Source of the DNA: Cymodocea nodosa
Lineage: Eukaryota > Streptophyta > Magnoliopsida > Alismatales > Cymodoceaceae
Direction of reading: 5' to 3'
Assembly (NCBI GenBank): GCA_036874045.1
Contig: CM072337.1
Span: forward strand, 24,030,001-24,094,000
DNA length: 64,000 bases
The position numbers and the translations under genes are program-made. Within the stretch, counting starts at the first letter, position 1. Every line of letters starts with the position of its first letter. Below are positions 25,301-33,822 of this stretch, in pieces. The notes below the pieces were generated by a model that did no database searches, was not told where the DNA came from, and was given only the letters and a program-made list of their open reading frames with translations.

Positions 25301-28300
25301 TCTTTGGGCCTTACAGGATTGTTTGGAGAATAGGTGTTGTGGCCTGAAGTTGCATTGCTAGAGAATGCAAGGATTCACCAAGTGTTTCATGTTTCATTGT
25401 TGAGACCACATTTTGGGAAGATTTCAAAGTTTGATCCTAAGGAACTACCACATTTTGACAGAGAATCGGAGGTGAATCTAGCTTAGTTTTTGTGTCGTTG
25501 AATGTTGAAATGCAATGAGAAGGCAATTTCTCAATTATAGATCAAATGGAAGGAGGGCACACTAGAAGAAGTTTCTTGGATGGACTATGACAAGTTCAAG
25601 GAGAAATTTCCAAACTTCAAGCTCGAGGACAAGCTCATAATATATGAGGGGGAAGATGTTAGGGGCTGATGCATGGATGGGAATAGCCAACTCAGACAAC
25701 TTGGGTCATCAAGTCAACATTAGGCTCAGGAAGTGGAGGAACCGGTAGAAGAAGTGGAGGAATTGGAAGAAGATGACAACAACAATAGAACTGGTGGAGG
25801 ATCACGCTTGTAGCAAACTGCTTTTGTGAACATATCATTTGGAGACACATTGGGTGGTTATCGACCAATATTGTCTGTTGTAAATTAGTTGGGTAGCCCT
25901 GTGTTGTAATAAATGTTTATGGAAATAATGAAAGAAGTGTGGATGATCAGACTACTTTTTCAACACCTGATCCTCTACTCTTTAAATCCATCCAGTGCGC
26001 TCATCCTCTTCCACCCTTTTCACTCAGCCACCTCAATATTTCTCTATCACTGGAGATCTTCTATCACCACAGTGACCACTCAAGCTTGCAAGCAAGGGCT
26101 TCAGGCAGAGGATTTCTGAGAACCCAACATGGGTACAATCAAAACTCAAGGTTCCTCCAGTTCAGTCACAACTTCAAGTGTGATGAGGTTGAATGGGTGG
26201 AAAATCTACTACATAAATGAAGCAGATGCCCCACGGAGGTAGACCTGTCCAAATGGATTTCAAATGCTTCAGGAATCTTCTCTGTCCAGAGCTGTTATAA
26301 TTCACTGGTACAATCTGCAGCTGACAAGTGGAAACTTAACAAGATGATTTGGAAGTGCAGGGCACCCTTGAAAGCCAAAACATTCATTTGGACTTGTGCA
26401 CAATAGGATAGTGACTAAGGTATATAGAAGCAAATGGTTGTAGGACTTGGATATTTTGTGTTCCCTCTCCAAGGGACATGATGAAGTTGTGGAGAATTTA
26501 TTTTTTGGATGCAGTTTTTTGGTTGGAGTTGGGAACACAAGTAATTGTCACAGATGATCTGCATTTCAGCTCCATGACAGAAATGACGATAGCCAAATAT
26601 ATGCTACTGCTCGTGGTAATATGGTACACATACTTTTGGTCCATCTGGCTTATGAGGAATGCTGTGATTTTCCAAAAGGCATTTAAAACAGTGGAGGATG
26701 TGCTGGCTTTGGGCTTGGGTTTTATTCATTGTTTTCTTTTGTATTCCTTTCACTTTTTTATGATTGACTGTCTTGTTGGTCCTTTTTTGTAAGTGCTGGA
26801 TGAAACTTAATGAGATTCTCCCTATTTCTCTTTAGAAAGAAGGTATTAATTATAAAAGGGATGCATTGATGTTTCCAATACATGTGGACTTCATACATTC
26901 ATGTATTCTCTTATAGCCATTTTCTTGGATTTCTCATGAGCAATTTACAATAAATGAATAAAATTGTAAATGCATAAAACACGCTTAGACTACATAACTA
27001 ATTACCACATAGGTTGTCTAAGTTTCATTATTGTTAACCCTTAGAAATACATGATATTACACGTAATCATTATATATTCCTTTTTCTTCACTGTAAATAA
27101 TGCTGCCCTAGTTTGTTACAATATTGTTTATAGGATTCGGATTGAATCAGTTCTTGTGAAGTCAAATGTTCTTAGTGAAATTCAAAGATCCATGCTTGAT
27201 AGTGGCCTCAGAGTTGAGGATCTTCCAAGCGATTTTTCTCTTCGCTCTGGATGCCCAGAGACACCAAGACAAGTGAATCCAGGTGTTGGTGGACCTGCTG
27301 GATTGTGGCATTTCATTTATAGGAGTATCTTTTTGGATCAATATGTTTCCTCAGAGTTTTCTCCTCCACTTAACAGTTCAAAACAACAAAAAAGGTATTA
27401 ATTTATATATCAATTTCTTTTTATTTTGGAGGTATTGCTCATGACTTTTTAAATTACTGTGTTTAATAGTCAACATGGTTAAACAATTGACTTGCAGGTT
27501 GTACAGATTGTATCAGAAGTTGTATGTTTCTATGCATGACGGAGAAACTGGGCCACATAAAACACAGTTCAGAAAGGATGAAAATTGTGGTATGGATGTC
27601 CTAAATTCGTAAATTTTAATCAGTTGGACTTGTAAGCTAGATATATATTTGTATTGGTAAATGATTGTGCACTGAGCTAGAGTTATAAATTGTTTTTCTA
27701 TTTTGCAGTTCTGCTTTGCTGGCTTACTCAAGATTTTGAGCTTTATGCTGCATTTGACCCACTTGCTGACAAGGTTTGTTCAAGTTTTGGTCATCCTTAG
27801 TAATTGTTGTTAAATAAAATCAGAAAACAACCTAAATAACCTAAGTGGACTTTTGTTGTTTACATTTTCTTCGACCTGTTTGATGCTTATCTTCCTCTGT
27901 AAATTTCAAGGCAAACCCTTGATAGGAAATGAGATATAGGCTGATATTTTAATAGTAGTAATGTATCTTTATAGTCCAGGAGAATGCTTGAAGGTAATGG
28001 ACAATCTCATTTTTATTAGATTAATTATTAAGGTGGATGAGTTCACCTAGATGATATTTAAACATTAATTGATTATTTCGAAGGCATAGTAACAGAAGAA
28101 AAACATAGATATCATGTCTTATGGGTTATCATCTTAGTGTTCCAACTTTGATCTTCTCCTAGCCTTATGAGGTCCACCCAGCAGGTGGTTTTTGCTGGGG
28201 CAGTATTGATTTTGTCCTAGTCTCGGCCTTAGTTTTAGATTTGGTCCCAGTCTTGACCCTGGTTTTATTTCTCGTTTTTGTGTTCCTCGTTTTCAGTCTA

Positions 28301-29515
28301 CCTATGGCTGTTTTATTTTTTTTTCCTTTTTATTTTTATTTTTTCAGTCTACCTATGGCTTGTGTAGGCCCACTTTTTTTTATTAAATGTAATGTTTTTC
28401 GTTGCCGCTGCTTGAAAAAAGTCTTAGTGTTACGGTAGATATTTTGTAAAAAATATTACACTTGATTATGTTATAATTTTTCATGCATAACAACGAGATA
28501 TGACTTTATGAAAAAGACTATCAGGTCAAAAAAGAATGGGGCACTGAAAATCGAAGTAATCTTTCATATGGTATTATTCTCACCTTTTGGGTAAACATAA
28601 TTTAAAAGCAATCAAAATTCTATGGTACTATCATCTTTTTCACAAAAAAATAAGTACCTATTTAGTAGTTACTAGTACTTATTTTTTAGACTTAAATTTT
28701 AACATCCATGTTTTTGAATAGATTATTAAGATTAAAGGATTTTGTTACTGAATAAAATTTAGGTGCCCTTAGGCTTTTGAGAAAGGGCTAGCCTACCATA
28801 AACTCATTTCACCTACTTCCACACCTATCTCGTTTCCAAGCAGTTCTTATCAACTATAACTGAATGTGAATGGATAAAGTAGCAAGTAACCCTTGAAAAA
28901 TCCATGTATTTAAGTAGCTAGAGATGTATATTTATAAAAAAATTTTAAATCAACATGAGAATGTCGAACAGAATATTTTTAAACCCTACTACTGAGTCGT
29001 TAACATTTATGATGGATAAATTTGATTTTTGTTGCATCCTTGTAAAAGCTTGATTTGATGGTATATATGTAAACGCTTTGGTAATATTTTATTTTAACTT
29101 CTCTAAAATTAATTCAACAATTGTATTATGCAAAGTTGTCTATAAAAAGTCTTCATATTTGCTCTTCCTGAATGCTAACATTTATTTCTAGGCTAATGAA
29201 GTGGACCATATTCCAAATTCTACTTAAGTTTTACCCTTAACATGTACTCACCTTCAAAAAATTCCTTCTAAGTGACTGAAAACTAATGCCCTGAAAGTTT
29301 GGTATCGTCGGCAGCTTATTTCCCTTTTTCGATAAAGTGGCGGCAGTGTCTATTACCTTATGAAGTGGATTTTCCATCCAGGGTTTTACCTTCATTTTAT
29401 TTCTTTTATCAAAATGCAGGTGTCGGCAATAAAGATCTGCAATCGAGTTTGTCAGTGGATAAGGGATTTGGAAAATGAGATATTCTTGCTTGGAGCTAGC
29501 CCTTTTTCATGGTGA
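4385..29515 (+). CDS. MON1: Vacuolar fusion protein MON1 homolog (SAND/longin family), 14 exons
   Basis: Coding exons are 4385-4834, 8262-8341, 8449-8520, 8611-8650, 9255-9356, 9555-9676, 9984-10116, 17624-17715, 18340-18421, 18590-18654, 27134-27394, 27498-27589, 27709-27773 and 29420-29515. All have GT-AG borders and matching phases, giving 583 aa. In the family, MON1 pairs with CCZ1 to form the guanine nucleotide exchange factor that loads Rab7 on late endosomes for vacuolar delivery. The sequence shows an acidic, Ser-rich, probably disordered N-terminus (about 1-150) with the plant motif SPTSSGY. Conserved SAND/longin blocks follow: [79 protein letters not shown], and a C-terminus ending GASPFSW. 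Length is close to the Arabidopsis protein. Nothing in the coding sequence is broken. The gene is unusually long because introns 1 (3.4 kb), 7 (7.5 kb) and 10 (8.5 kb) are filled with repeats. Confidence 0.95.
5319..5410 (+). repeat. tRNA-derived SINE-like fragment in MON1 intron 1
   Basis: An A-box-like TAGTACAATTG (5328-5338) and a B-box-like GGTTCGAGTCT (5372-5382) are spaced about 44 bases apart, as in tRNA genes. They are followed by an A-rich stretch (5402-5410). The piece does not fold as a full tRNA and no acceptor-stem pairing is evident, so a SINE head is more likely than a tRNA gene. Confidence 0.45.
6280..6500. repeat. Degenerate repeat with a palindrome in MON1 intron 1
   Basis: A GC-richer island inside AT-rich intron sequence. 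It contains gcacggcatggcacatttgtg with an inverted partner (tggcacatttgtgcca) and several short cacgacaca-type repeats. This looks like old transposon debris. No ends or coding remnants could be defined. Confidence 0.3.
7354..7676. repeat. Pair of about 110-bp direct repeats in MON1 intron 1
   Basis: Two diverged copies, 7354-7461 and 7560-7676, share blocks such as agaaatgtgaga, actcaaaatta, cttgttatata and gtctccttc in the same order. They are about 206 bases apart start to start. Either a local tandem duplication or two parts of one decayed element would explain them. Confidence 0.6.
10247..11212. mobile_element. AT-rich TIR element A (MITE-like) in MON1 intron 7
   Basis: The left end GGGGGGTTTTGTGTACCTGG and the reverse complement of the right end (GGGCTTATTTGTGCACCTAG) form imperfect terminal inverted repeats. 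The element is flanked by TAA on both sides (10244-10246 and 11213-11215), a 3-bp target duplication as in PIF/Harbinger-like elements. The interior is very AT-rich and has no coding frame. Near the right end the motif GTGYACAAACACCTAAATTT occurs twice more inside (about 11093 and 11136). It shares terminal sequence with elements B and C. Confidence 0.6.
12040..13090. repeat. Degenerate array with ~128-bp period and inverted-repeat units inside the solo LTR
   Basis: The short units TCGGAGAGTTA and TAACTATCCGAAA alternate through the region and are near inverted repeats of each other, so each pair can fold as a hairpin. A larger unit ending CCGAAACTTAAGT is regular in the centre: its CTTAAGT occurs at 12540, 12668 and 12796, exactly 128 bases apart, with less regular copies at 12257 and 12415. 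A CACGTG palindrome (G-box) follows most copies, at 12276, 12424, 12559 and 12687, with another at 12945. It ends just before the LTR TATA box, so it occupies U3. Confidence 0.85.
13175..13182 (+). promoter_or_regulatory. TATA box of the solo LTR
   Basis: TATAAATA directly downstream of the repeat array and about 535 bases before the LTR end. This is where an LTR promoter is expected. Whether it is active inside the MON1 intron cannot be told from sequence. Confidence 0.45.
14230..14640. repeat. Possible LTR fragment in MON1 intron 7
   Basis: Phrases such as aaaccagaatttatgtggttc and a short self-similar stretch (taatggtcaactacc, taatgatcaaccaccc, catgaccaaccat) resemble LTR debris of copia-type elements, by recall. 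No ends or target duplication were found. Confidence 0.3.
15032..15363. repeat. Tandem duplication, 165-bp period, in MON1 intron 7
   Basis: Two adjacent copies begin at 15032 and 15197 with tctaggaggataaatttgtta and end near 15197 and 15363 with cacaatctgcaggataatgaat. They differ by scattered substitutions and small indels, so the duplication is not recent. It sits just upstream of a LINE 3' remnant. Confidence 0.8.
15360..16415 (+). mobile_element. LINE 3' remnant (zf-RVT part) in MON1 intron 7
   Basis: Broken frames contain patterns of the C-terminal zf-RVT region of plant LINE reverse transcriptases. Examples are [17 protein letters not shown] near 15510-15580 and [16 protein letters not shown] near 15830-15880. 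A related [15 protein letters not shown] occurs near 16170-16210. Stops and frameshifts interrupt it. The end near 16415 is taatgagatccatccat followed by a short A run, similar to the tail of the LINE near 26810. It is non-functional. Confidence 0.5.
16420..17580. other. Unassigned rest of MON1 intron 7
   Basis: Moderately GC-richer sequence (especially 16600-17240) with many catg-containing words but no recognisable gene, transposon end or repeat partner in the window. It may be further transposon debris. The last bases lead into exon 8 at 17624. Confidence 0.4.
19839..20425. mobile_element. AT-rich TIR element B (MITE-like) in MON1 intron 10
   Basis: The left end GAGGATGTTTGTGCATCTAG and the reverse complement of the right end (GAGGTGTTTGTGCATCCAG) are clear terminal inverted repeats of about 30 bases. 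TTAA flanks both sides (19835-19838 and 20426-20429), so the exact target duplication (TTA, TAA or TTAA) is ambiguous. The 587-bp interior is AT-rich, contains runs of gaaaatgatg and has no coding frame. Internal copies of the end motif occur near 19936 and 20357. Confidence 0.75.
20440..20872 (+). mobile_element. LINE remnant, left part, interrupted by the Ty3 element
   Basis: Frames here read as the end of a plant LINE reverse transcriptase. [11 protein letters not shown] is followed by [20 protein letters not shown], and near the boundary comes a [15 protein letters not shown] block like the family's fxD-W region. Stops and frameshifts are frequent. The LINE sequence continues on the far side of the Ty3 element at 26130. 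Confidence 0.65.
20873..21347 (+). repeat. 5' LTR of the Ty3/gypsy element
   Basis: Matches 25657-26129 along its length, with many substitutions. It starts TGTTAG and ends CCAACA. It contains taataaatgtttgtgg, a possible polyadenylation region, near 21127-21143. Confidence 0.88.
21350..21362 (+). other. Primer-binding site, tRNA-iMet type
   Basis: ttggtattagagt starts three bases after the 5' LTR. It differs by C-to-T-like changes from the usual tggtatcagagc complementary to initiator Met tRNA. Confidence 0.7.
21380..25640 (+). pseudogene. Degenerate gag-pol of the Ty3/gypsy element
   Basis: Recognisable pieces in order: a gag region with PNFDG and [16 protein letters not shown] (21650-21750); a CCHC knuckle remnant (about 22235-22305); a protease with the catalytic DSG at 22464-22472 (open frame 22344-22688); a reverse transcriptase (about 23200-23560) with FFDD at 23469-23480; RNase H with the [12 protein letters not shown] block (about 23905-23945); an integrase zinc-binding region (24440-24610) and core (24640-25000); and a chromodomain-like [18 protein letters not shown] (about 25545-25600). 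In-frame stops and shifts break every domain boundary. No intact polyprotein exists, and none is reconstructed here. Confidence 0.85.
25645..25656 (+). other. Polypurine tract of the Ty3/gypsy element
   Basis: The purine-rich tgagggggaaga immediately precedes the 3' LTR, where plus-strand priming occurs in LTR elements. Confidence 0.7.
25657..26129 (+). repeat. 3' LTR of the Ty3/gypsy element
   Basis: Second copy of the LTR, starting TGTTAGGGGCTGATG and ending CCCAACA. It is co-linear with the 5' LTR but diverged, with substitutions spread over the length and a small indel near 25830-25850. Confidence 0.88.
26130..26830 (+). mobile_element. LINE remnant, right part, after the Ty3 insertion
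   Basis: The frames continue the LINE C-terminus: [18 protein letters not shown], then [33 protein letters not shown] and a late [15 protein letters not shown] block. These are typical of the zf-RVT tail of plant LINEs. Stops and shifts are present. The likely 3' end is near 26830 after cttaatgagattctccctat, similar to the LINE tail at 16390-16415. Confidence 0.7.
28140..28445 (+). repeat. Pyrimidine-rich repeat-like block in MON1 intron 13
   Basis: T-rich sequence with a repeated phrase cagtctacctatggct (about 28296 and 28346) and a gtgttcctcgttttcag block. It resembles the 3' untranslated part of plant LINEs, but no coding remnant accompanies it. A related wording appears near 46380-46450 in FLK intron 1. 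Confidence 0.3.
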
Positions 29516-31731
29516 ATTGCTTGTATTCCCCAAGTTTGTTATATTATTGCAACAATCATGGTTGCGTGTATGATTTCGGATAAGTAATTGATTCTGTCGA
29601 AATTGATTGGGGAAAAGAATGTAAGGGATATTTTTAGAAATATGCTACGAGTCCTTTTTTATCTTCCAGCATTTGTTTTTTTGCATGTTTGGAATCACCA
29701 ATAGATGATTCTCATGAAACAAAAGTCTTTATTTACCTTAAACTTTAAATCTTAAACCTTATGTTGCTTTCACATGAATGTTGGTTCAAGCATACAACGG
29801 TCGAGCCAGTACATCGCCTTCGTGGAAAAGGTCGTATGGGATGCGTCTGCATCCACATATTTCTATTTACATATAAAACGATTTAAGCTTAAACAAGGAG
29901 TGTTTCACTTTTGGGTGTGCTAGTGGTTGTCTATGCAGTGACAATGTTTGCAGTTCTTGCTATCAATCTTTCTAGGTATGTATGATATTTGATTCTATTT
30001 CCCTTACTTTTTAAAACAGTCCTTAATTTATTTGATTCCTGTGGTCGTTAACAATCCTTAACTTTCCTGAATTTTTTATTTCCTTTATTTTTTAAACTTT
30101 TTTTCCTTTACTTTCCAGTACCACCAACATCTCTTATAATTATACGTTCTAACTTTCAAATTTTGAAAATCTTCTACTCTAACTTACACTTACTTGCCGA
30201 TCTATCATTATGTCACGTCGTTATTACACAGCGTAATTGTTGTTTCATTAAATATAATATCTAAGTGAAGAAAGATGCAGTCAGTAAGTACCTGGTAAAT
30301 TAGGAAAATATTATGGAATCATGTTTAGAATTAGGAACGAGTTCAATAGTTGAAATACAAATTTTTAATGAAAAACCATGATATCAAATATGTTCAATGT
30401 TCGTCTTTGTTAGGAATCGGTATAAACAATTCTGAATTATTGAGTAGAAGTTAAGGCAAGTAGGGTTTTTTTGAACCAGATTTTTTTTAGGTAGCATCTA
30501 GCGCTAAATATCTCCAAGTTACAAATGGTTGCAAATTTTTTTGCATTTTCACGAACTAAATGTTGTATGAAAGCTAAATATATTTTATAACTTCGAAAAA
30601 TATTTTTTAGGAAATCTAGTTCTTTTTGTGGCATCCAATACAACATGTAGTTGAACGAAGTATACAAGGGTGGGGGAAAAAAAATCTGCCGCACCAAATC
30701 CCAACCACACGATGCAAGTTGTGTCGTCGAGATTGGCTGAGAAATGTTGATATTTTCCCTTTTAAACAAGGAAGAGGAGTCTTTTCCTTGAACAAGCAAG
30801 GAAAAGGAGTTGGTTCTTAATTTTCATTTTCTTGGGAGGTTTTGAATCTTTCTCTTGTAAAATTTCGAGTTCAGTTTCTGATGATATTGTAGACGGGAAA
30901 ATCCCAAAATGGGAAAAGGATCAAATAATTTTTTTTATGCAAATAGATCAATTGTGTGTAGTAAATTTTTTCGATGAATTACAACCAAACCACGTCCAAA
31001 CAAAATGATTGGCCATCCGGAGAGATCGATTGTGGATTGTTTGTCAACCACGAGATTGACGCTACAACATTCAACATCGAGGACACGACGACAATCGCAC
31101 ACGATCATCAAAAGAATTTTGGAAAATTGTATGAATCTCACACTGATAGGTGTTACACCTCCTTCGCATCGAAAGGTCGTCACAAAAGGTTGGTGCTCCG
31201 TAAACAACGTTGCATGTGATTCAACGACGAGATAATGTATTAATCATGGCCATTTCTCATGAAACTCAAACGACCAACCATCAACTAACCGCCAACATTT
31301 TCGAAAGACCCACGTCAACAGAGACGAAGGTCGTATAGCGGAGGTGAATCACACAACTAGGCCGAATTGCCAAAGTTCGATATTAGGTACCTTGCATGCC
31401 ATCAGCGTCAACATTCGTCGATTACCTTAACCGGTCAACGCCGGCCGTCAGACTTTGGGCAACGTCCGAAAGCATACAAAAAAGAGTGAAATCGTCGAAT
31501 CATCCGATTAGCAACAAAATTTCAAAGTCTTCTGGCTCCTCACACTTACTTTTCTTAGGATGGATGAAGAATTCTAAATTTGACGGCCTATTTATTATTT
31601 CACCTGTTGGAGTAATCGCTTCGATATTATTTTTTCTATAGATTGCTTCGAGAATTTAATCTATCGAAGAACAAAGCGCACACGCGTAGCCAGTTCTCGA
31701 TAATACACGAAGAACACCCATACCGTCTTGA
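29516..31731. other. Convergent intergenic region between MON1 and the DUF2828 gene
   Basis: Should contain both 3' untranslated regions. Sequence at 30960-31500 is GC-richer and has short open frames on both strands, but none resembles a known protein. No transposon ends were found. Confidence 0.5.
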
Positions 31732-33717
31732 TCAGTCATACACGACAAGATTCTCGTACTCCTTCCCTGCAATGGCTTTTTCCATGACGTTCAGTGGTTG
31801 CAAGGCCTCTTCCCCCTCCAGAAACAAAGTCATCAGATTCTTGGAGAATCCGCTCACCATGGCCACCCCCTTCTGACTTGAAGGCACGGGTGTCGATCGC
31901 GTATCCCTCAAATTCCAAAAGACGATCTCTGGCACGACCGGCCCATAGCCCTTCTCCCCGAACTTCCTCTGTATCGCCATGTAGTCCGTTTCCCACTTGT
32001 TTTCCGAGGCCTGATCGAACTCCATATCGCTAAATACAAACACTCTCCTTATCATTTGCTCCTTTGCCAGATTCCCCTCCACCGCGACTCGTAGGATCTT
32101 GTCGAAGACCGCCTGAAGGTTGGTGTTGTGTCCCCACTCCATCGACGCTACGAATGACGCCTTTTTCCTGAGCGTCTCACCTCTTATCTTGTGCAGTTGT
32201 GGGTTCGAGCTAAAGGTGATCACACTCCCTTTCCACGGCTCCTCACTGAGATCGGAGGCCAGCAACCCAAGCGCAACACTCACATGCATCGGCGTACCTT
32301 GCATGCTTCCCGACACGTCGCACACGGCAATGCAGTTCTTTAGCTTCCCCTTACTTTTTAGATCGTTCACCATTCTCTGCCACAGGAGTTCTGCAACTTC
32401 GTTTGACACTTGGTGGTGGTGGTCGTCGTCGTCGTCCTCCTCCTCCTCCACCTCTTCGCTTTCGAAAGGAAAAGGCACGTCGTTGTAGTGTTCCATTAGA
32501 AGCAATATCTCATGTGGAAGTAGTGCTCCCGCAGCGATGGTGGTCTTCCCTTCCCTGACACTTTTGAGGTACTCGGTAAAGCGCTCACGATCGTGTTTCA
32601 AGAACAGCTTCCTGTAATTTTTCATGGCAACAGAGGCGACACGTTTGTAGGGAAGCAGATTCCACTGGTTGGCGCTGATGTAGACTTCCGGGAGCTCAAG
32701 AACCTTCCGAAGTGGAACGAGCACCTCCTTCCTAAGCCGATCCCTTACCCTATACGCGTAATGCTTGTCTTCGATGTTCACGTATTCTTCGTAGGAATCC
32801 TTGGGGAACACCCGGCGAGCAATGCTCTCGCAGAGAAGCGTCGACTTATCGAAGGACGAGTCTATCGATGGACACCATTTCGCCCCGAGGCTGATCTTGG
32901 TCACATCTCCCGACCTTAGATGCTTCAGATCGGTGATGAGGAGATCCGAGAAAAAGTCAGCGATCTTATCGTGAAGAAATCGATAATCTCTGTCGTTGTT
33001 GTATCGATCCAATAGTCTGATCGCCACGTCTGCCCTCTTCTTCTTCCTCAACCTGCTGTCCTCTTCCATCTTGAACCTGGTCCTTTCCATCTCCTTTGCA
33101 ACCATTTCCTCCTTTGTTCCTTGTTTGGCTTTCTTCCCGTTTCCACTCTCCTTTTTCTTGATCGGATCTATCCTCCTCCTCCTACCTCCCCTTGCCGTCA
33201 TCCTTGTCAACCTCCTTGCCCTCTCCTCCCTTCTGACATCGGCGCCGTAAAGGAGGCGGTACAGGATCTCGAGGAGATCCTTGAGGTACCCGAAGTCGGC
33301 GATCGAGCGGACATTGAGGGCTAGGGTATTCGGATGGTGTTTGTGGAGCCAGAGTGCAGCCGTGTAGAAGCCTTCCTTATCGGACTTGCCAGTGCCACGG
33401 ACGCCCCTCAGATGGCAGACAAGCTTGAGAGCAGTGGGGGGGTCTTGCTTCCAGGAAGACTGCAAAAGGGAGATGAGAATCTCCGCCGGTGTGTTGGGCA
33501 CAATCTGAAAGAAAAGGTCAAGGCATGGGTTACCAGAGGAGAGTAAAGTGGCGGAGTGGTTCTCCGTGTAGCCCATTGGCGGGAGGCCGACGGGAGCGTT
33601 GAACTGGGTGTTCATCATGTCCATGAAGGAGTTGGGTGGGAGGGAAGTCGGAAGGGAAGCCTTGGCGGTGGTGGTGGACAGGTTGTGGATTTCCGGAGGT
33701 CCAAGGAGGGGAGCCAT
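31732..33717 (-). CDS. DUF2828 / von Willebrand A-like domain protein, intronless
   Basis: Single exon, 661 aa, start ATG at 33717. The open frame extends 35 codons further, to 33822, but a TATA box (33769-33776) lies inside that extension. The downstream Met, beginning MAPLLGPPEIH, is the usual family start. Near the N-terminus are NSFMDMMN and NPCLDLFFQIVPNTP. A helical TROVE-like part follows (LKLVCHLRGVRGTGKSDKEG). A highly basic stretch in the middle (RRRRIDPIKKK) could be a nuclear signal. An acidic and His run follows near 32408-32465. The C-terminal vWA-like domain has the metal-site motif DVSGSM (Asp at about residue 467) and ends FWNLRDT...PVPS...GVAMVSGFSKNLM. The family occurs across plants as single-exon genes. 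Its role is not established, so metal-dependent protein or RNA binding is only an inference from the vWA and TROVE-like architecture. Confidence 0.88.
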   Translation of the reverse strand: MAPLLGPPEIHNLSTTTAKASLPTSLPPNSFMDMMNTQFNAPVGLPPMGYTENHSATLLSSGNPCLDLFFQIVPNTPAEILISLLQSSWKQDPPTALKLVCHLRGVRGTGKSDKEGFYTAALWLHKHHPNTLALNVRSIADFGYLKDLLEILYRLLYGADVRREERARRLTRMTARGGRRRRIDPIKKKESGNGKKAKQGTKEEMVAKEMERTRFKMEEDSRLRKKKRADVAIRLLDRYNNDRDYRFLHDKIADFFSDLLITDLKHLRSGDVTKISLGAKWCPSIDSSFDKSTLLCESIARRVFPKDSYEEYVNIEDKHYAYRVRDRLRKEVLVPLRKVLELPEVYISANQWNLLPYKRVASVAMKNYRKLFLKHDRERFTEYLKSVREGKTTIAAGALLPHEILLLMEHYNDVPFPFESEEVEEEEDDDDDHHHQVSNEVAELLWQRMVNDLKSKGKLKNCIAVCDVSGSMQGTPMHVSVALGLLASDLSEEPWKGSVITFSSNPQLHKIRGETLRKKASFVASMEWGHNTNLQAVFDKILRVAVEGNLAKEQMIRRVFVFSDMEFDQASENKWETDYMAIQRKFGEKGYGPVVPEIVFWNLRDTRSTPVPSSQKGVAMVSGFSKNLMTLFLEGEEALQPLNVMEKAIAGKEYENLVVYD

Positions 33718-33768
33718 TGCGAACGAGCGTCGAGTGGAGACTTGAGAACGAAGCGGGAAGGATAGGCA

Positions 33769-33776
33769 TTTATAAA
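33769..33776 (-). promoter_or_regulatory. TATA box of the DUF2828 gene
   Basis: On the minus strand the region reads tatttataaa, about 52-60 bases before the ATG at 33717. It argues against the 35-codon N-terminal extension being translated. Confidence 0.55.
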
Positions 33777-33822
33777 TAACGTTTTCTTGCCTAGCACGAA
33801 GTTTATACATCTTGACACGCAA

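Larger units (their letters stand above)
20873..26129 (+). mobile_element. Ty3/gypsy LTR retrotransposon, decayed, chromodomain-type
   Basis: The element is 5.26 kb, bounded by LTRs of about 475 bp that begin TGTTAGGGGCTGA and end CCAACA. The flanks tggat (20868-20872) and tgggt (26130-26134) look like a 5-bp target duplication with one mutation. A methionine-initiator-type primer site and a polypurine tract lie in the right places. Gene order is gag, protease, reverse transcriptase, RNase H, integrase, chromodomain-like tail, which is Ty3/gypsy and suggests a plant chromovirus. A Reina-like clade fits the small size but is a guess. Many stops and frameshifts mean it cannot move on its own. 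The two LTRs differ by roughly 10-15 % by eye, so the insertion is old. It lies in MON1 intron 10 on the sense strand. Confidence 0.88.

Noticed and set aside
30935..31641. Overlapping short frames on both strands in the MON1 / DUF2828 gap
   Set aside because: The sequence is somewhat GC-richer, but there is no similarity to known proteins and the frames compete with each other.
32120..33324. Open frames on the plus strand such as 32120-32488, 32593-32919 and 32996-33250
   Set aside because: They lie antisense to the long DUF2828 coding exon and arise from its codon bias. None has a recognisable domain.
33718..33822. 35-codon N-terminal extension of the DUF2828 protein
   Set aside because: A TATA box falls inside it, and the family start MAPLLGPP lies downstream.
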